Program-made: the position numbers and the translations under genes
Source: Sweltsa coloradensis
Lineage: Eukaryota > Arthropoda > Insecta > Plecoptera > Chloroperlidae
Length of the DNA: 64,000 bases
NCBI GenBank assembly: GCA_024449915.1
Contig: JAMZAV010000765.1
Coordinates: 482,619-546,618, forward strand
Direction of reading: 5' to 3'
The notes under the pieces: generated by a model
What the model was told of the DNA's origin: nothing
What the model saw: the letters and a program-made list of their open reading frames with translations, nothing else
The model's database searches: none
In this document: positions 33,525-45,800 of the stretch, in pieces
Position numbering within the stretch: the stretch's first letter is position 1
How the letters are laid out: the number at the start of each line of letters is the position of its first letter

Positions 33525-34636
33525 CAACCTTTTTTCTGCTGCGACACACATGTTGAGTACGTGCCCCTACGCGACACACGAGGGTGTACCCACATTTCAA
33601 CTAAATGATATTTAACCAGATTAAACAAACTTTTTGTTAAATTTTGCGGATTACAATACTACATCAACAGCTGCTATTTACCGATGTGTGCCAATGTGCG
33701 TGCCAATGTGCAAATGTCACGTACTTCCTTATCAGTGGGTTACCAGGGACTGATGTAATTCAGTACGAGGGTGAATGGTAGACAGACCGACGCGCATCTC
33801 ACTTTCAACATCAAGGAGTCTCGATCTGTTCTGTGACTTGATTGTTTTTAAAGTTGAGAAAGCTGCCTCACATAGGTATTTAAGTGGAGAAGGTTAATAA
33901 AACACACAGAGCATTGTTAACAATTGGAGGGTATTCATTTTGAAGAGATCCAAAATGAATCAAGAGAGACCTCTTTAAATCTTGATTTTAAAGTTGTTTA
34001 TGAAGTAAATTCAATCAACTTTATTTTTTCTGGATACGTTAGGTCTGACACGTCGTTTATGTGTCCACCAGAACTGCAAATGGAGAGATAACCCATTCTA
34101 TTCCCTTTGTTGAAATAGAAGAAAAGTATTTCTTCAAACCCTCCTGAAGACTGGTCAAGTGTTGAATTACCGGGTACATCTTTCTTGAACTGATCTTTAG
34201 ATTTTATTTCAAACTTACTTTGGCATTCATTGCTGCTGAAAAATTGACATATCACCTTCCTTTTTTGATGATGATCACAACACTTTTTTTTTTTTTTTCG
34301 AAAAACAAGATTGGTAAGGTAGCATAAAAAATGCATCGCGATATTTACTTTTTCACACACGCACCTCCCCATTTGTACGAATTGGGGCGAATTTGCTGTA
34401 GGCTACCCGGCACCTCCACCAAAATCGTGTTTTTAAAAATACTTGCCAAATTCTAGACTCAAGTCAAAATTTCGGGTACTCACACCCCTAGCTGTCACTC
34501 ACTTTCATTTCGCCTTAGAACTTTGGCGGTTTTTACCGTTCATGAGTGGCGTTCATGGATAAACTACAATATAAATGAACCAAATACTTGTGACACACCT
34601 CACACCTGTTCGCGACACAGTGGTTGAGAACCGCTG
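33525..34636 (-). mobile_element. hAT (Charlie-like) element with 8-bp target duplication
   Basis: Ends CAGCGGTTCTCAACC and its inverse, flanked on both sides by ATCTAGAT (33517-33524 and 34637-34644), a perfect 8-bp duplication. 1112 bp. The minus strand keeps the C-terminal part of a transposase, listed separately. It landed in a TATCTAGATAA-rich simple repeat. Confidence 0.85.
33780..33990 (-). pseudogene. hAT transposase C-terminal dimerisation remnant
   Basis: The minus strand reads SRFKEVSLDSFWISSK and, after stops, KYLCEAAFSTLKTIKSQNRS then RLLDVESEMRVGLS. This is the hAT C-terminal dimerisation motif (Cys-Glu-x-x-Phe-Ser, then Asn-Arg-x-x-Leu). Stops and missing upstream domains show it is dead. 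Confidence 0.7.
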
Positions 34637-34790
34637 ATCTAGATAATCATGTAGATAACATTGCATTACCGTATCTATTATCTTATCTAGATAACAGGAT
34701 CTCAAGTATCTATTATCTTATCTCAGATAATATTTCTTGTTATCTATTATCTGAATCTTAACATTAGATAACAGATACAAAAAAATCAGA
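34637..34790. repeat. degenerate TATC/GATA simple repeat
   Basis: Many TATCTAGATAA and TATCTATTATCT copies continue the repeat found left of the hAT element at 33491-33524, so the element split one array. Confidence 0.6.
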
Positions 34791-34799
34791 ATCGCTATC

Positions 34800-35030
34800 A
34801 ATTATTGTAAACTTCGTTCAGCTTGGCACACTCAAAGAATTTTGTAAAGAACTTTATACGAACTTAGGCAGTTCATATTATTTCAGATGAACTTGAACTT
34901 TTAAAAATTAGGTTTATACATGAACTTTCTGAAAGTTCAATATATACCTAGCGTTAATATTTGAAAAGTGAACTTAGCTTTTAAAAGGCTCATTTAAAAA
35001 AATAACATATCAAACATTTCAGTCAAACTA
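34800..35030. repeat. AGTTC/TTTTAAA-rich repeat, related to hAT MITE ends
   Basis: TGAACTTTTAAAA-like motifs in both orientations resemble the subterminal regions of 21371-22007. The terminal CAGTGTTGGG was not found here. Confidence 0.4.
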
Positions 35031-35096
35031 TCCTTCCTAAAATCCTAAAAATATTATTGTTTGCATTATGTTATTTCTTATTGTGTATGTTGGTTA

Positions 35097-35397
35097 CTAG
35101 GAAGCTTCGCAAACGCTTTTTCAGGCGCGTTGTTGGATGAGCGTTATTGATGCATTGAGCTGTCGTGTGTTCATTAGTAATATTTTTTTCGATTGCGCTC
35201 AAATTTCACAAGAATATGTTAATTCATAAAATTAAGGTTCTGTAAAAAAATCATCACAATCGGATAAAGCATGTAGGCCTAGGTGTTATAAGTCAAAGAA
35301 ATGTTTTTTAAATCGAAAAAATCGAAAAATTGTGATTTTCAAGAAAAATAATTTTTTTGATTGCGCTCAAATTTCACACAAATATATTTGGATGAGC
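35097..35397 (-). mobile_element. B-type element, inverted, 5' truncated
   Basis: CTAGG at 35097-35101, then GCGCGTTGTTGGATGAGCG and two inverted core units. A new plus-strand copy starts at 35398. Confidence 0.65.
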
Positions 35398-35625
35398 GTA
35401 GCGAGCGAAGCGAAGATTCCATTTCACTACACTGGAGAAAAAAATCCGTAATTTTTTTTTTAATTTTAATTTTTTAAATTATTTTTGGCTGTTTGTTAAC
35501 ACGATTTCGGCTAAACCGATATTCCAATTGCGATGAAATTTTCTGGAGACCTTCGAAATCTCTGAACTTAGAACTGCCAAGTTTTTGAGCGCAATCGAAA
35601 AATTATTTCTCATGAAAATGCAATT
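35398..35625 (+). mobile_element. B-type element, 3' truncated
   Basis: Starts TTGGATGAGCGTAGCGAGCG and stops within the first core unit near GAAAATGCAATTTTC. Confidence 0.6.
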
Positions 35626-36975
35626 TTCAAAAATTCAATTGCTCAATTTATGTTCGTTGCTACTAACTTAGCTATTCACTGACCATCAGTAGGCCTACTC
35701 ACGCCGTATCTCAGTACTTTCGCTGGGTCCACAGTTTGTTGCTATAACACTCGCTGTTCTCACTGTCGAAGACTATTCATCTCAATATCAATGGATTGTG
35801 ACTTGCGTGACAGGCGCCCACTATCGTATCTCTCTGTTTGCTCTCCTAAGACCAGCAAGGTCACTCGATAAATCACTGTTCGATTTGATCGCGGATTCTT
35901 AATAGCTAAGTGGAATGATCGCACATTCAACCTAGAAGTTATTCTTGCGATATAGCTCCAATTACTACTTGTTCTAACTCACTAAGTCATAACAGTCACT
36001 GGTTTGATTCTCGATCAGTCCGAAGTCGCAACTACACAATTTAAATGTAATCGACAGTAATAACACTTGCCGAACGTAAACACTGCTTCTTGCCCGACGG
36101 CCTTGCTAATCCAGTCGCAATGTGGCGATTCCTTGTTGCTCCTTGCTGTTCTGGCACTACTCGGCCCTAGCCTGATGGCTATTCAAACAACCCCACAAGC
36201 TACTCCCTTGCCGTTCTGGCACTGTCCATCCGCGAGAGGAAGGCTAATCGCCCAAGCTGACCCCACTACTGGCTGGCACCTTGCTGTTCTGACGCTACTT
36301 GACCGTAGCAAGAGAGCTACCCGCCCAAACCTTGCGAACTGGCGTGGTCCTGATTCAGGCCTATTTATCACCTCTGCGGGCAGGAAATTATGGCCTACGC
36401 CAAAATGCCCGCTCTCAAACTCGCACTACTTTCGGTACACTGTAATACATTTAAAAATTCCCAAAACCAACTCAATGGCATTACCAAACAAGTAAGAAAT
36501 CAGTCTCCGAATTTACTGTGTAGGTGCCCTTCGAAATCTGCACACGGCCCCAAATACTCCCGGTCCACCACAGTCACTGGTTTGTCCACCCTACTTGACC
36601 AATGGTAGCACTGGCCTTCAAGTTCGATTTCTGTCTCAAGCCTTCACAATTCTCTGATTATTCACAAATTAATAAATATACATTAGTTTAGTTTCTCGTA
36701 TATATTATCTCAATTAGATGACCCCTGGTTGAGATCGAGTAGGCCTACAATTATTCAAGGAAATTTAATGACGCATCTTTTGAGATGGGTCTGCCCTCTC
36801 TACGACATAGATAATTACGTTAATTTTGTATGAACAAAAGTCCCAAATTGTACAGTAAGGCACTAGCATGTAGTAAGTAACTAGTAATGCTGTGTTAGCT
36901 ACCGAAATTGCAATGGTCTAATCCCGGCTTCTACAATGAATAATTATGTCACGTGAAATTGGATTGAAAAAATAA
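35626..36975. other. likely SAP130 intron, degenerate 65-73 bp direct repeats
   Basis: Three copies of a unit starting CCTTG(C/T)(T/C)GTTCTGGCAC begin at 36141, 36206 and 36279. A 142-codon frame at 36067-36495 spans them but has no recognisable domain. It may be part of an old LTR element. Confidence 0.35.
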
Positions 36976-37707
36976 CTAGGAAGCTTCGCAAACGCTTTTT
37001 CAGGCGCGTTGTTTGATGAGCGTAATTGGTGCATTGAGCTGTCATGTGTTATGCAGATTTTCTGTTGTTCTGTGAAAAAATCATAACAATCGGGTAAAGC
37101 ATAGGTGTTATATGTCAAAGAAATCTTTTTTAAGCGAAAAAAAAGCGTAAAATTGCAATTTTCATGAGAAATCATTTCACGATTGCCCTCAAATTTCACA
37201 TGAATATAGGCCTATTCATTTATCAAATTAAGGTTCTTTTAAAAAATCGTCACAATCGGATAAAGCATGTAGGTGTTACTTATAAGACAAAGATTGTCTA
37301 AAAAAAGAAAAAAATCGTAAAATTGCGATTTTCATAAGAAGTAACTTTTCGATTGCGATTAAATTTCACACGAATATCTTAATTTATAAAATTAAGGGTC
37401 TGTGAAAAAATCAATAAAATTGGATAAAGCAAGGAGGTGTTTTAAGTCGAAGAAATTAAAAAAAAAGAACCGTAAAATTGCGATTTTCATGAGAAATAAT
37501 TTTTCGATTGCGCTCACGAACGTGGCAGTTCTAAATTCAGATAGATTTCAAAGGCCTCCAGAAAATTTCATCGCAATTGGAGTATCGGTTTAGCCGAATC
37601 GTGTTAACAGACACAAAAATAAAATACAGGAAAAAAAGAAAAAATAAACATTTGAAAGTGTTTTTTCTTCAGTGTAGTAAAATGGAATCTTAACTACGCT
37701 CATCCAA
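36976..37707 (-). mobile_element. Helentron-associated element B4, inverted
   Basis: CTAGG at 36976, then GCGCGTTGTTTGATGAGCG, about three inverted core units, the GTTCTAAATTCAGA block, and the 5' end ACGCTCATCCAA at 37707. Complete apart from small indels. Confidence 0.72.
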
Positions 37708-39694
37708 TAAGAGCAAATGATTAAAGTTATTGTTAATTAATTACGGGGAGATATGGCTGTACCTTTACAGTTCTATAGCTCGGGCCAAACCCGCCACCGG
37801 CTCTCAGTCTCCCGTGGAAGGTGCATGATCAATATCTGATAAAACATTTGACCATCATAAATAATAATAAAACATCCACTAGGCTAGGCCTAATTTGGTA
37901 GTGGGTCATGTGAAGATATTTGTGGTTTACTATTCAATTATTTAGTCAAACTATTTTAAAATTAAGTGAGGGATGTTAGCTAACTTAAGATAATAATTGG
38001 TATTTTCCTTTGATTAGTATCGACACAAAATAGAATGAACCATTCGACCCACTACATACCAACCCCTGTTCAATAGTGGGTCACGATAACGGTATATAGT
38101 GGGTCATGTTAAGATAATTGTGAACGTAGTGGACGGTGTACCACTTGTATGATTCAGTGATACCTACATACAAACACTCTTAAACAGGAGGTACAGTATT
38201 ATTAAATCTGTCTTTATTGATTATCTTTGTTGATATGATCTTTGTTAAACATTGTTTGTTGGTCTTGACCCATTATAGACCGCAAATGAGTGACCCTCAA
38301 TAGACCATCTGACATGCAATAAGATTCTATTTTTTATATGTGAGTTTGGCTTGCTTCATGAGAAGGGCACAATACCATGTGAGTGCCAAATGAACTGACT
38401 GACAATCTCAATTTTTCTGTTTTTATCAAATTATTTTGATTCCTTCCAGATATTTACCAAAAATACTGGAACCACTTCAACACACTAAAAGTTATAGAAT
38501 TGAAGTTAATTCATATCACTTAAAAACTTATCTTAAATATCTTCAATGGAATGCTTATATTTAAACACAATAATAGGAATGATAAATACTTTATAGTGAA
38601 CATCCTAGGGCTAATTTTAGATTTAAAAAAACATAAGACATTAAGCAGAAAGCTCAAATACCCACTATAGACCACGATCCACTATATACCGCTCTCCCAG
38701 GATGTAAAGTGGGGACCAAAATTATAGACCTGACTAACAAAAACAATTGCTTAAGGTTGCAAATAGGCCTGTCTGCCCGGTTGCAACCACTCACTAGTGA
38801 CTCCCCCCAGTCCTAATTACTGCTCTCCTACAAATCTACATGAGCATCCGTAGGGCAAAGCTGAAGCCATGTAGGCCCTAGTTATCATAGGCTGGATCAT
38901 TTCTGGATTGTATTAAAAAATTAGACTGATGCATTATTTTATAATGGTTTGGCATCAAACAAACAAACAATTTACAAACATTGCCACAACGAGTCCCGTT
39001 CTGTTCGGCCTGCGTTGTAAGACTCCGACGCTGCATTGTCTAATTACAAATTACTTCCAAGAACTCAAAAATCTTTGCTGGCAATAAAAGCAAAATCATA
39101 TAGGGTGCATGGTGCATGCTCTATTCATCAACACGTACTTGGCACGTACAATTTGTGTGTTGTGCTGTTGATGCCAATATGTGGCCACATGTGTACAGGT
39201 ACCCAGCAACATCATGACAATAACTTACTGCAGGCTGCAAACAGTTTTTTCGTAGTATTATTTGCTATCTTGTTGCTCTGGTGGGATCATTCTTGCTTTC
39301 AATGCAAAAGTCCCATGTTAAAATCCAGGTCAAGGTTGGTTTATTTAATTTCTGAAAAAATTACATGTAGGCCTACCTAGGTACCATCTATTTATTTTTA
39401 AATGTCTCCAATTCAGTTAGAAAAACTGATTTATCCCTACTGATACCATTATAATTTATCTAGGTAGACTTACCTAGACCCATAGAACACAGTAAGTTAA
39501 CTGTTCCATTGACAGCTTGTCACAACTACCTACGGTATTTCAGTTTTTGTTTTTTTTCCCATTGAAATCTTGGTTTCTTAGGTCTTTGATTTGAGCCTAC
39601 TTCCTTTGTAAACTGATTTTACTATTTGTTTTTGCTTTTTACTCAAGCTCTATTTATTATTTGATTAGCTTATTAAGTTATGATTATTTTTTAG
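37708..39694. repeat. dispersed TATAGTGGGTC motif cluster
   Basis: Between about 37895 and 38695 the motif TATAGTGGGTCATGTTAAGA and its inverse GACCCACTATAGACC recur roughly eight times in both orientations with variable spacing. Outside it the stretch is ordinary AT-rich intron with no exon that I can support. Confidence 0.45.
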
Positions 39695-39863
39695 CTCAAA
39701 GGTGGCAAATCAAAAAATGAGTTTGGATGGATTAGGAAGTTCATCTCTTGCAGATGAACATTCAACTCAAGAGAGGCAGAGCTTGAATCTTCCATCATCG
39801 AACATGTCTTCAAACATGTCATCCTCATCGGATCCTGCAGTCCCAAGAACAATAGCGGTTCCG
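39695..39863 (+). CDS. SAP130: SAP130 exon with probable start codon
   Basis: Acceptor TTTTTTAG at 39687-39694, donor GTAAGG at 39864. Reading from one leftover base, the frame gives SKVANQKMSLDGLGSSSLAD, a Ser-rich stretch with two SSNMSS-type repeats, and DPAVPRTIAVP, ending in phase 0. The ATG at 39717 may be the start. There is no in-frame stop upstream within the exon, so translation could begin earlier. Confidence 0.68.
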
Positions 39864-42800
39864 GTAAGGATTGTTCCTCCAAATCACACAATCAAACATA
39901 GAGTTTATGTCGGGGTCTGGCTCTGCTTAGCCTATTTGTGGTCAATAACATATATATATATTTTATTATCCTTGCAAATATGTGGTTACATGGTGGCAAG
40001 TTCCTAAAATTAACATTTTAAAATTGTACAAAAATATAACATTCACATTCATTTTTCTTCATACCTTATATTACATCTAAGACACCATCATCAAAGCAAC
40101 ATCAAACATCAATGAAATCAAATCTACATCAGATCCAAATCAATATCCTCCAAACACCTTCTAAACATGAGATGGTAGTCTATGTAGGTATGTTAGTTTT
40201 TGTTTGGCTTTCGGTACAAAGGTTGCTATAGGCCTACATTAACACATTAATATAATAATGTGTATGTAGAGTGTAGACCTACAGGCATTCGGTGCTGCAG
40301 CTGGCAATTTAATGATCTGGGATGGATCTCCGGAGGAGATGGTATTTTTAATTTCTGCTTAAAGATACCATAATAGTGGGCCTTCATACCAACTAAATTG
40401 TTCTCAGGGGTCTATAGGATGTCATTTTTCTTTACACTTGAAAAGTGGAAATCTAAGTAAGTATAGGCTACCTTAAGTATTATTAGCATTTAAGCATGCT
40501 TCATACATCTTGATTTGCATGCATTATTATTTATTACTTAACTGTTTCCCATTCATAAATACCCAGTAGCATGTCCAAGGGGGTGGGGGGTGGGTGGAAC
40601 AACCCCCCCCCCCTTTTGCCAAAAAAAAGTGTGAAAGTGCACTTAAACGTTTCATTGGAGAATATAGAATATGGTAACTGTTTTATCGCAATACCCTACT
40701 AAAGGCAAATTACCATCTGACCAAAAGAGGATTTTAGTAGATACAAAGTTGGTTATTGTGATACTGTAAAACACACAGATTTTCACCAAAATGACCTTGA
40801 AGGGGAAAAATTTAAGCCCCCCAGACCCCCCATTAGCCTTCGGTACATCTATGAATTATCCCCTTTATGAATTTCCTGGATACCGTGATACGCCACTGTA
40901 GGCCTAAATACCTCGCATATCATTCATGTATAGGCCTACGCTTTTGGTCTACTTAACCAAACCAGATCTTACAATGTCCTCTGCTTCCAAGGGTGTCAAT
41001 CTTAGAATTTAAAATCTCTTACAGACATTGTTTGAATAAGGTCATTCCATATGAAATCAACCAAGACATTTTTTAAAAATACCAATGATTTTCAAGAAAC
41101 ATGGTAATTGGTACATTCATTTCATTCATACCATATCAAAGTAGCAGCTGTGATTTTATTTTTATTTTTGATAAAAAAATAAAATAGGCCTAGGATATTC
41201 AATTAAAAAATAAACAATTTTGCATTTTACTTGCCAGAATATATTCTTACCTGGAAGGCCTTTATAATAGCATGCTACAGAAGTATTCAGTTTCCTGTTA
41301 AGAGGGCACTTCCCTGACAGAATTGAGCACTAAACATTTCTCACAGAAGAAGGTATGATTCTCAGTAGGCTACACTGAATTGTAGAGAAAAGTTAGTTCT
41401 ATGCTCCTACTATGCTATACAATTTTCAGTAAGCCTACTTTTGGATGCCTGTTCATGCAGATTTTTACAAAATAGCAGTTTTGCACTTGTTTTGTATATT
41501 TCTTAGTAAACAAATTATTTGTAAATAAAAAAAACTTGGGAAAAGGGCATACCTTACAAGCATAAATCAAAAGAAATAAACCCCCTTTGGGTGAGAAACC
41601 CCTTAAAACACATTAAAAACAACACCCTCAAAAAACCTTAAAACTGACCACCCTAAAAATATTTTAAAAAATCACAGTTGCTACTTACTTTGGCACGAAT
41701 GACTGTACCAAATTTCATGGAAATTTAAGGTTACAAAAAAAAATAAAAAATTGTTGATTAAATTTGTTGTATTTCATATGGAAATGACTCAATTTTTAAA
41801 AAAAAATGGGGTTTGGTCAGAATACAAAAATTTTTTTAATTTTGGCAAAAACCCGGGCCCAAGGGAAAACAGGAATTTCTTTTTCCAAAATTGGGGCTAG
41901 TTTTTTATGGGGAAAAAAAAAATTTTTCCCCCCTTTTTTTTTTTTTTTCCTTAGAAACCAATAGATTTTCAGGAAACATGCCCTCTCCCCCAAATGCTAT
42001 AAGGTGTTTTTCCCAAAATTTTCCCGGGTTTTCTTCTTGGGTTTCCCACTTTGCAGTAACCGAAAGGGCCTAAATGTGGCACCAAAACCCAAATAAACCT
42101 GTATTCTCATCCTGGGGTCTGTCACTTTTTAAATTTGGGAAATTGCCCTTGCCCTTTAATCTTTTTAGAAATTTAAAATTTGGGATTTAAATAAAACCCC
42201 CCATTTTCCCAAAGCCCAACTGCAAATTAATTTAAAATTTTTTTCTTTTCCCACCGTGTAAAATCAAGAGAAACTGCTATCCAGTGCTATTTATTTTGAT
42301 CCATTCAGAGTGCTTATGGCATTTTAATTTTATGGGCCCTTTTTTTTACTGAATTTTGATTTAAGTTAAATGCCCCCCAAGGGGGGAAAATTTCGTGATT
42401 CTAATTTGGAAAAGGGGTTTAAAATTTAAATGGGGTTTTAATAGAGTTTTTTAAAAAAATAGGCACCAAAAACTTTTTCCCCTCAATGGCATTTTAAGTA
42501 TAGCTGGCATTCTCCTTTATTAACTGAATGTAGGCTATTGATGAATGTAATGATGAATTGACACTTAACTTTGACCAAATGTATTTGTATGATGGCTGCA
42601 AACATTGGGGCTATGATTTGCCACTTAGCCTACAAGGGCTTCCTAATTGTACCGGTAATTTACAGTTTGGTTTAACATGTTACAAGTAGCGCGCTACTTA
42701 ACAACATTGCTTATATGTTTATGGTAAACTAAACCATATTTTACACACTTTCAGGTTCAACAACCTGCCATTCATCAGGTTAACATACAACAGGGAGCCA

Positions 42801-45800
42801 TTTCCTCTGTCGGCCAACCATTATCAAAAGTTTTGCCCCCAAGTGGACAAACATCTTTGCCAGTATTTAATACAACTGGCAACTTATTTTGGGCCCTTTT
42901 TACTGGGTGGTTTAAGGATCACAAAGCAAGGAAGGAGGCCCTAAAAAAACCCGTTTAAAAGGTTTCTTACGGTACCATTTAACCCAACCCCAAATGCCTA
43001 ATAGGTTTTTGGGGTAAATTTTTTTTACATGGTTTAACCTACTTCTTACTTTACTAATATATATATTACCTAGGTTTGCTACCATAATATGCTTAATAAA
43101 TATGAATACAATAAATGCGGAGTGACAACGCAAAAAGATTGTGACAAAAAAAAAACTGAATTGCTGAAGCTTCACAAAATGAATGTATTATTAATATTTA
43201 GGCCTAATATAATTCAGAAGTTATGAAATGTATTAAATATTTACAATTTCACCTATATGGGAGTGTTTTCCGACTAACCAAATCGAGAAATAAACCTTCG
43301 CTCATACCTGCGTACTAGCTAGGTAGCCTAATGACATTATAAACAATGTTTGCTTGGGGCCTTTAAAAGGAAAAGATATTTTTTTCAGTACGTTCCATCC
43401 ATTCCGACTATAAGCATCTACAATTCAGAAATTAAATATTACCCTTCGGTAGGGGCTAGTAGGCTAAAGGGGGCCTACCTGGAATGCGGGAGACCCGGGG
43501 GGGGGACCCCCCACGGGAAAGGATTTTTTTTAAATTCTGAATTTTATTAAATATTTAAAAACCCCCTTGGGGAAAGTTTTCCCCGGGCTAACCCAAAGGG
43601 GGAAAGGGAAAAATTATTTTTATTTCTAGGGCCCCTTCGGGGAAAACTTTTTTTTTCCATTGATGGATGAGCTTTTTTGTAGCTAAGTTTTTTAGTTTGT
43701 GTAGGACCCCTTTTTTCCCTTTTTCAAGGGTTTTTGAATGCATTTTAGGTAGGGGTCTGCGGGTACCCGAAATTTTTTTTTTTTTTTTTTTTTTTTTGGG
43801 TAAAACCCGGGTTTTTTTAAACATACCCCCAAAAATTCCCGGGGTTTTAAAATGGGAAAAAATGGTTTTTTTTTTGGGTTTGGCCTAGGCCTAAAAAAGC
43901 TAACCCCCTTTTGGGCCCACATTGGGCAAAAAACGTTTGCAGAATGGAGCAAAATAAGAATGGTTTTTCTTTTAAAAGGCCAAATACAGCCAGTTTCTTT
44001 GTTTTTCACGAAATTTTGGGGGAAAAACGACTTTTTTTTTTCCCCTTTTTTCCCGTTTGTTTTAAATTCAGTTGTTTTATTTGCATCCATTTGGTTACAT
44101 TTTTAACTTGGGTTTAAAAAAGTAGAAGGGATGTACATGTTTCTTTTGCGGGAAAATAGGCCACTACTACAATAAAGGCCCTACAATTAAAAAAGCTGTT
44201 TTGGGCTTGCTGGGGACGTCACACCTCACAGGGTCGGGCAACATAAACCCAAAAACAAAATATAGAAAAATTTGTTTTTTTGTCTAGAAGTACCACATTT
44301 GAAACTTAACGGCGGCAAAAACCCGGGGGGAAGTTTTAAAATACGCAAAAAAGTTTTTAAAAAAAAGTGAATTTTTTAAAAGCGAAATGGACCTTTTTTT
44401 TTGAGTTTTTTACTGAAATTTAAAAATTTTTTTTAACAAAATGAACATTTTATTGCTATTTTTCCAAAGGGGCCCTAAAATTTAATTTTAATTTTAATCG
44501 TTGTCAGAAGTGGGCCTGGGCCCTTTTAACCGCATTTAAAAAAACCCCCCAAACCCCCACAGCGGACCTGGGGAGAATCCCCGGGGGAACCAGATTTGGA
44601 TTGCCCCATTGAAATTGGCCCGTTTTTTTTTTTTACCCGAAACCCGGCCCCAAAAACCCTGGTAATTTTGACAACCCCCAACCCGCCCCGGGAAACCCAA
44701 AAAGTACTACCCGCAGACCCCAAAAATTTTAGGGATTTTTGTCCCGTTTTTTATTTTTTACTTTTTTAATTTTTTAATTTAAAACCCCAAAAAAAAATCA
44801 TTTTTAAAATTTATTCTTTTGGGTTCTGGCTAACCCTTTTTTTAAATTTTTTTTAAAAAGCAAACTCACCATTACCTTTAAAGTCCATTTTAAAAATGAA
44901 TGTTTTTAGCAACACCCCCTTGGTTTAGAAAGGGGCCAAATGTCACGAAAATATCCCTAAAAATTAAAAAAATCGGTTTTAAAAATAAAGAATTCATGAG
45001 AAATTTCTTCGATTGTACTAAAAAAGTGGCAGGTCTAAGTTCAGAGATTTCGAACCTCCCCCCCAATTTTTATCAAGATCCGCATATAGGGTTTTCCAAC
45101 CGTCCGGGAATTTTTTCCGGGGGAGTTTCCCGATTTTGATTCCTTTGTCCCAAAAAGGGGGTTTCCCCATTTCCCCGGGCGGGACTTTTTCCCCGGGAAT
45201 TTTTGAAAAGTCCCCATTTTGTACTACATTTTTTTTGAATTTTTTGAGTTTTGCCCCGGAATTTGTGTTTTTTCTCTCTAAAATTGGTAAAAACAGGTTG
45301 GGTTTTGGGAATTTGAAATTTTAAAAATTAGTTTTTTCAAAGTAGCCGCCTTTCCGTAGGGCCTACTCCTTGTGCCCCGGGCCCGCCCTGTCCCCCTACC
45401 CCTTTCCCCCAACCCCCCTTTTTATTTTGCACTTTTGGGGAGGCGCAAGGGGCCCACTTTAACTTTCCCCCGGCCAAGGGCCAAAGTAACTCAATCAGCA
45501 TGGCGCGCAAGCAGAAAAAATGAGGGTTTTTAGTTTAGTATTAGGGGGGTTGTTTTTGCGACCGTGGCCAGACGTGTCGGCACTTAACGTACATGAGCGA
45601 TTTTCTGGTTTTCTGGGATGTTGCTCGTGAAATGGACGTAGGCAATCGCTCCAAAAGAAGAATTAAAACTGGATAATCCCAGTCATAGATCTTTAATTAC
45701 GTATCGGCTGTTTGAGGTTAAAGGGTCAAAATTTCGCCTCTGGCGGCTGGCTTCGCCCCACCCCTGTTGCCCACTAAATCGGCTTTGTCCGGATTCTAGT

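Larger units (their letters stand above)
41800..45540. other. low-quality patch with short clean stretches
   Basis: Homopolymer noise as in the other patches, with cleaner sequence at about 42490-42890 and 43000-43340. The damaged Helentron-like copy inside (43626-45135) can be compared with clean copies elsewhere and shows many small indels. Confidence 0.6.

Noticed and set aside
33998..34372. 124-codon minus-strand frame as an intact gene
   Set aside because: It lies within the internally deleted hAT element and shows no complete domain; treated as transposon remnant.
36067..36495. 142-codon plus-strand frame
   Set aside because: No recognisable domain, and it overlaps degenerate 65-73 bp direct repeats. 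No splice or homology support.
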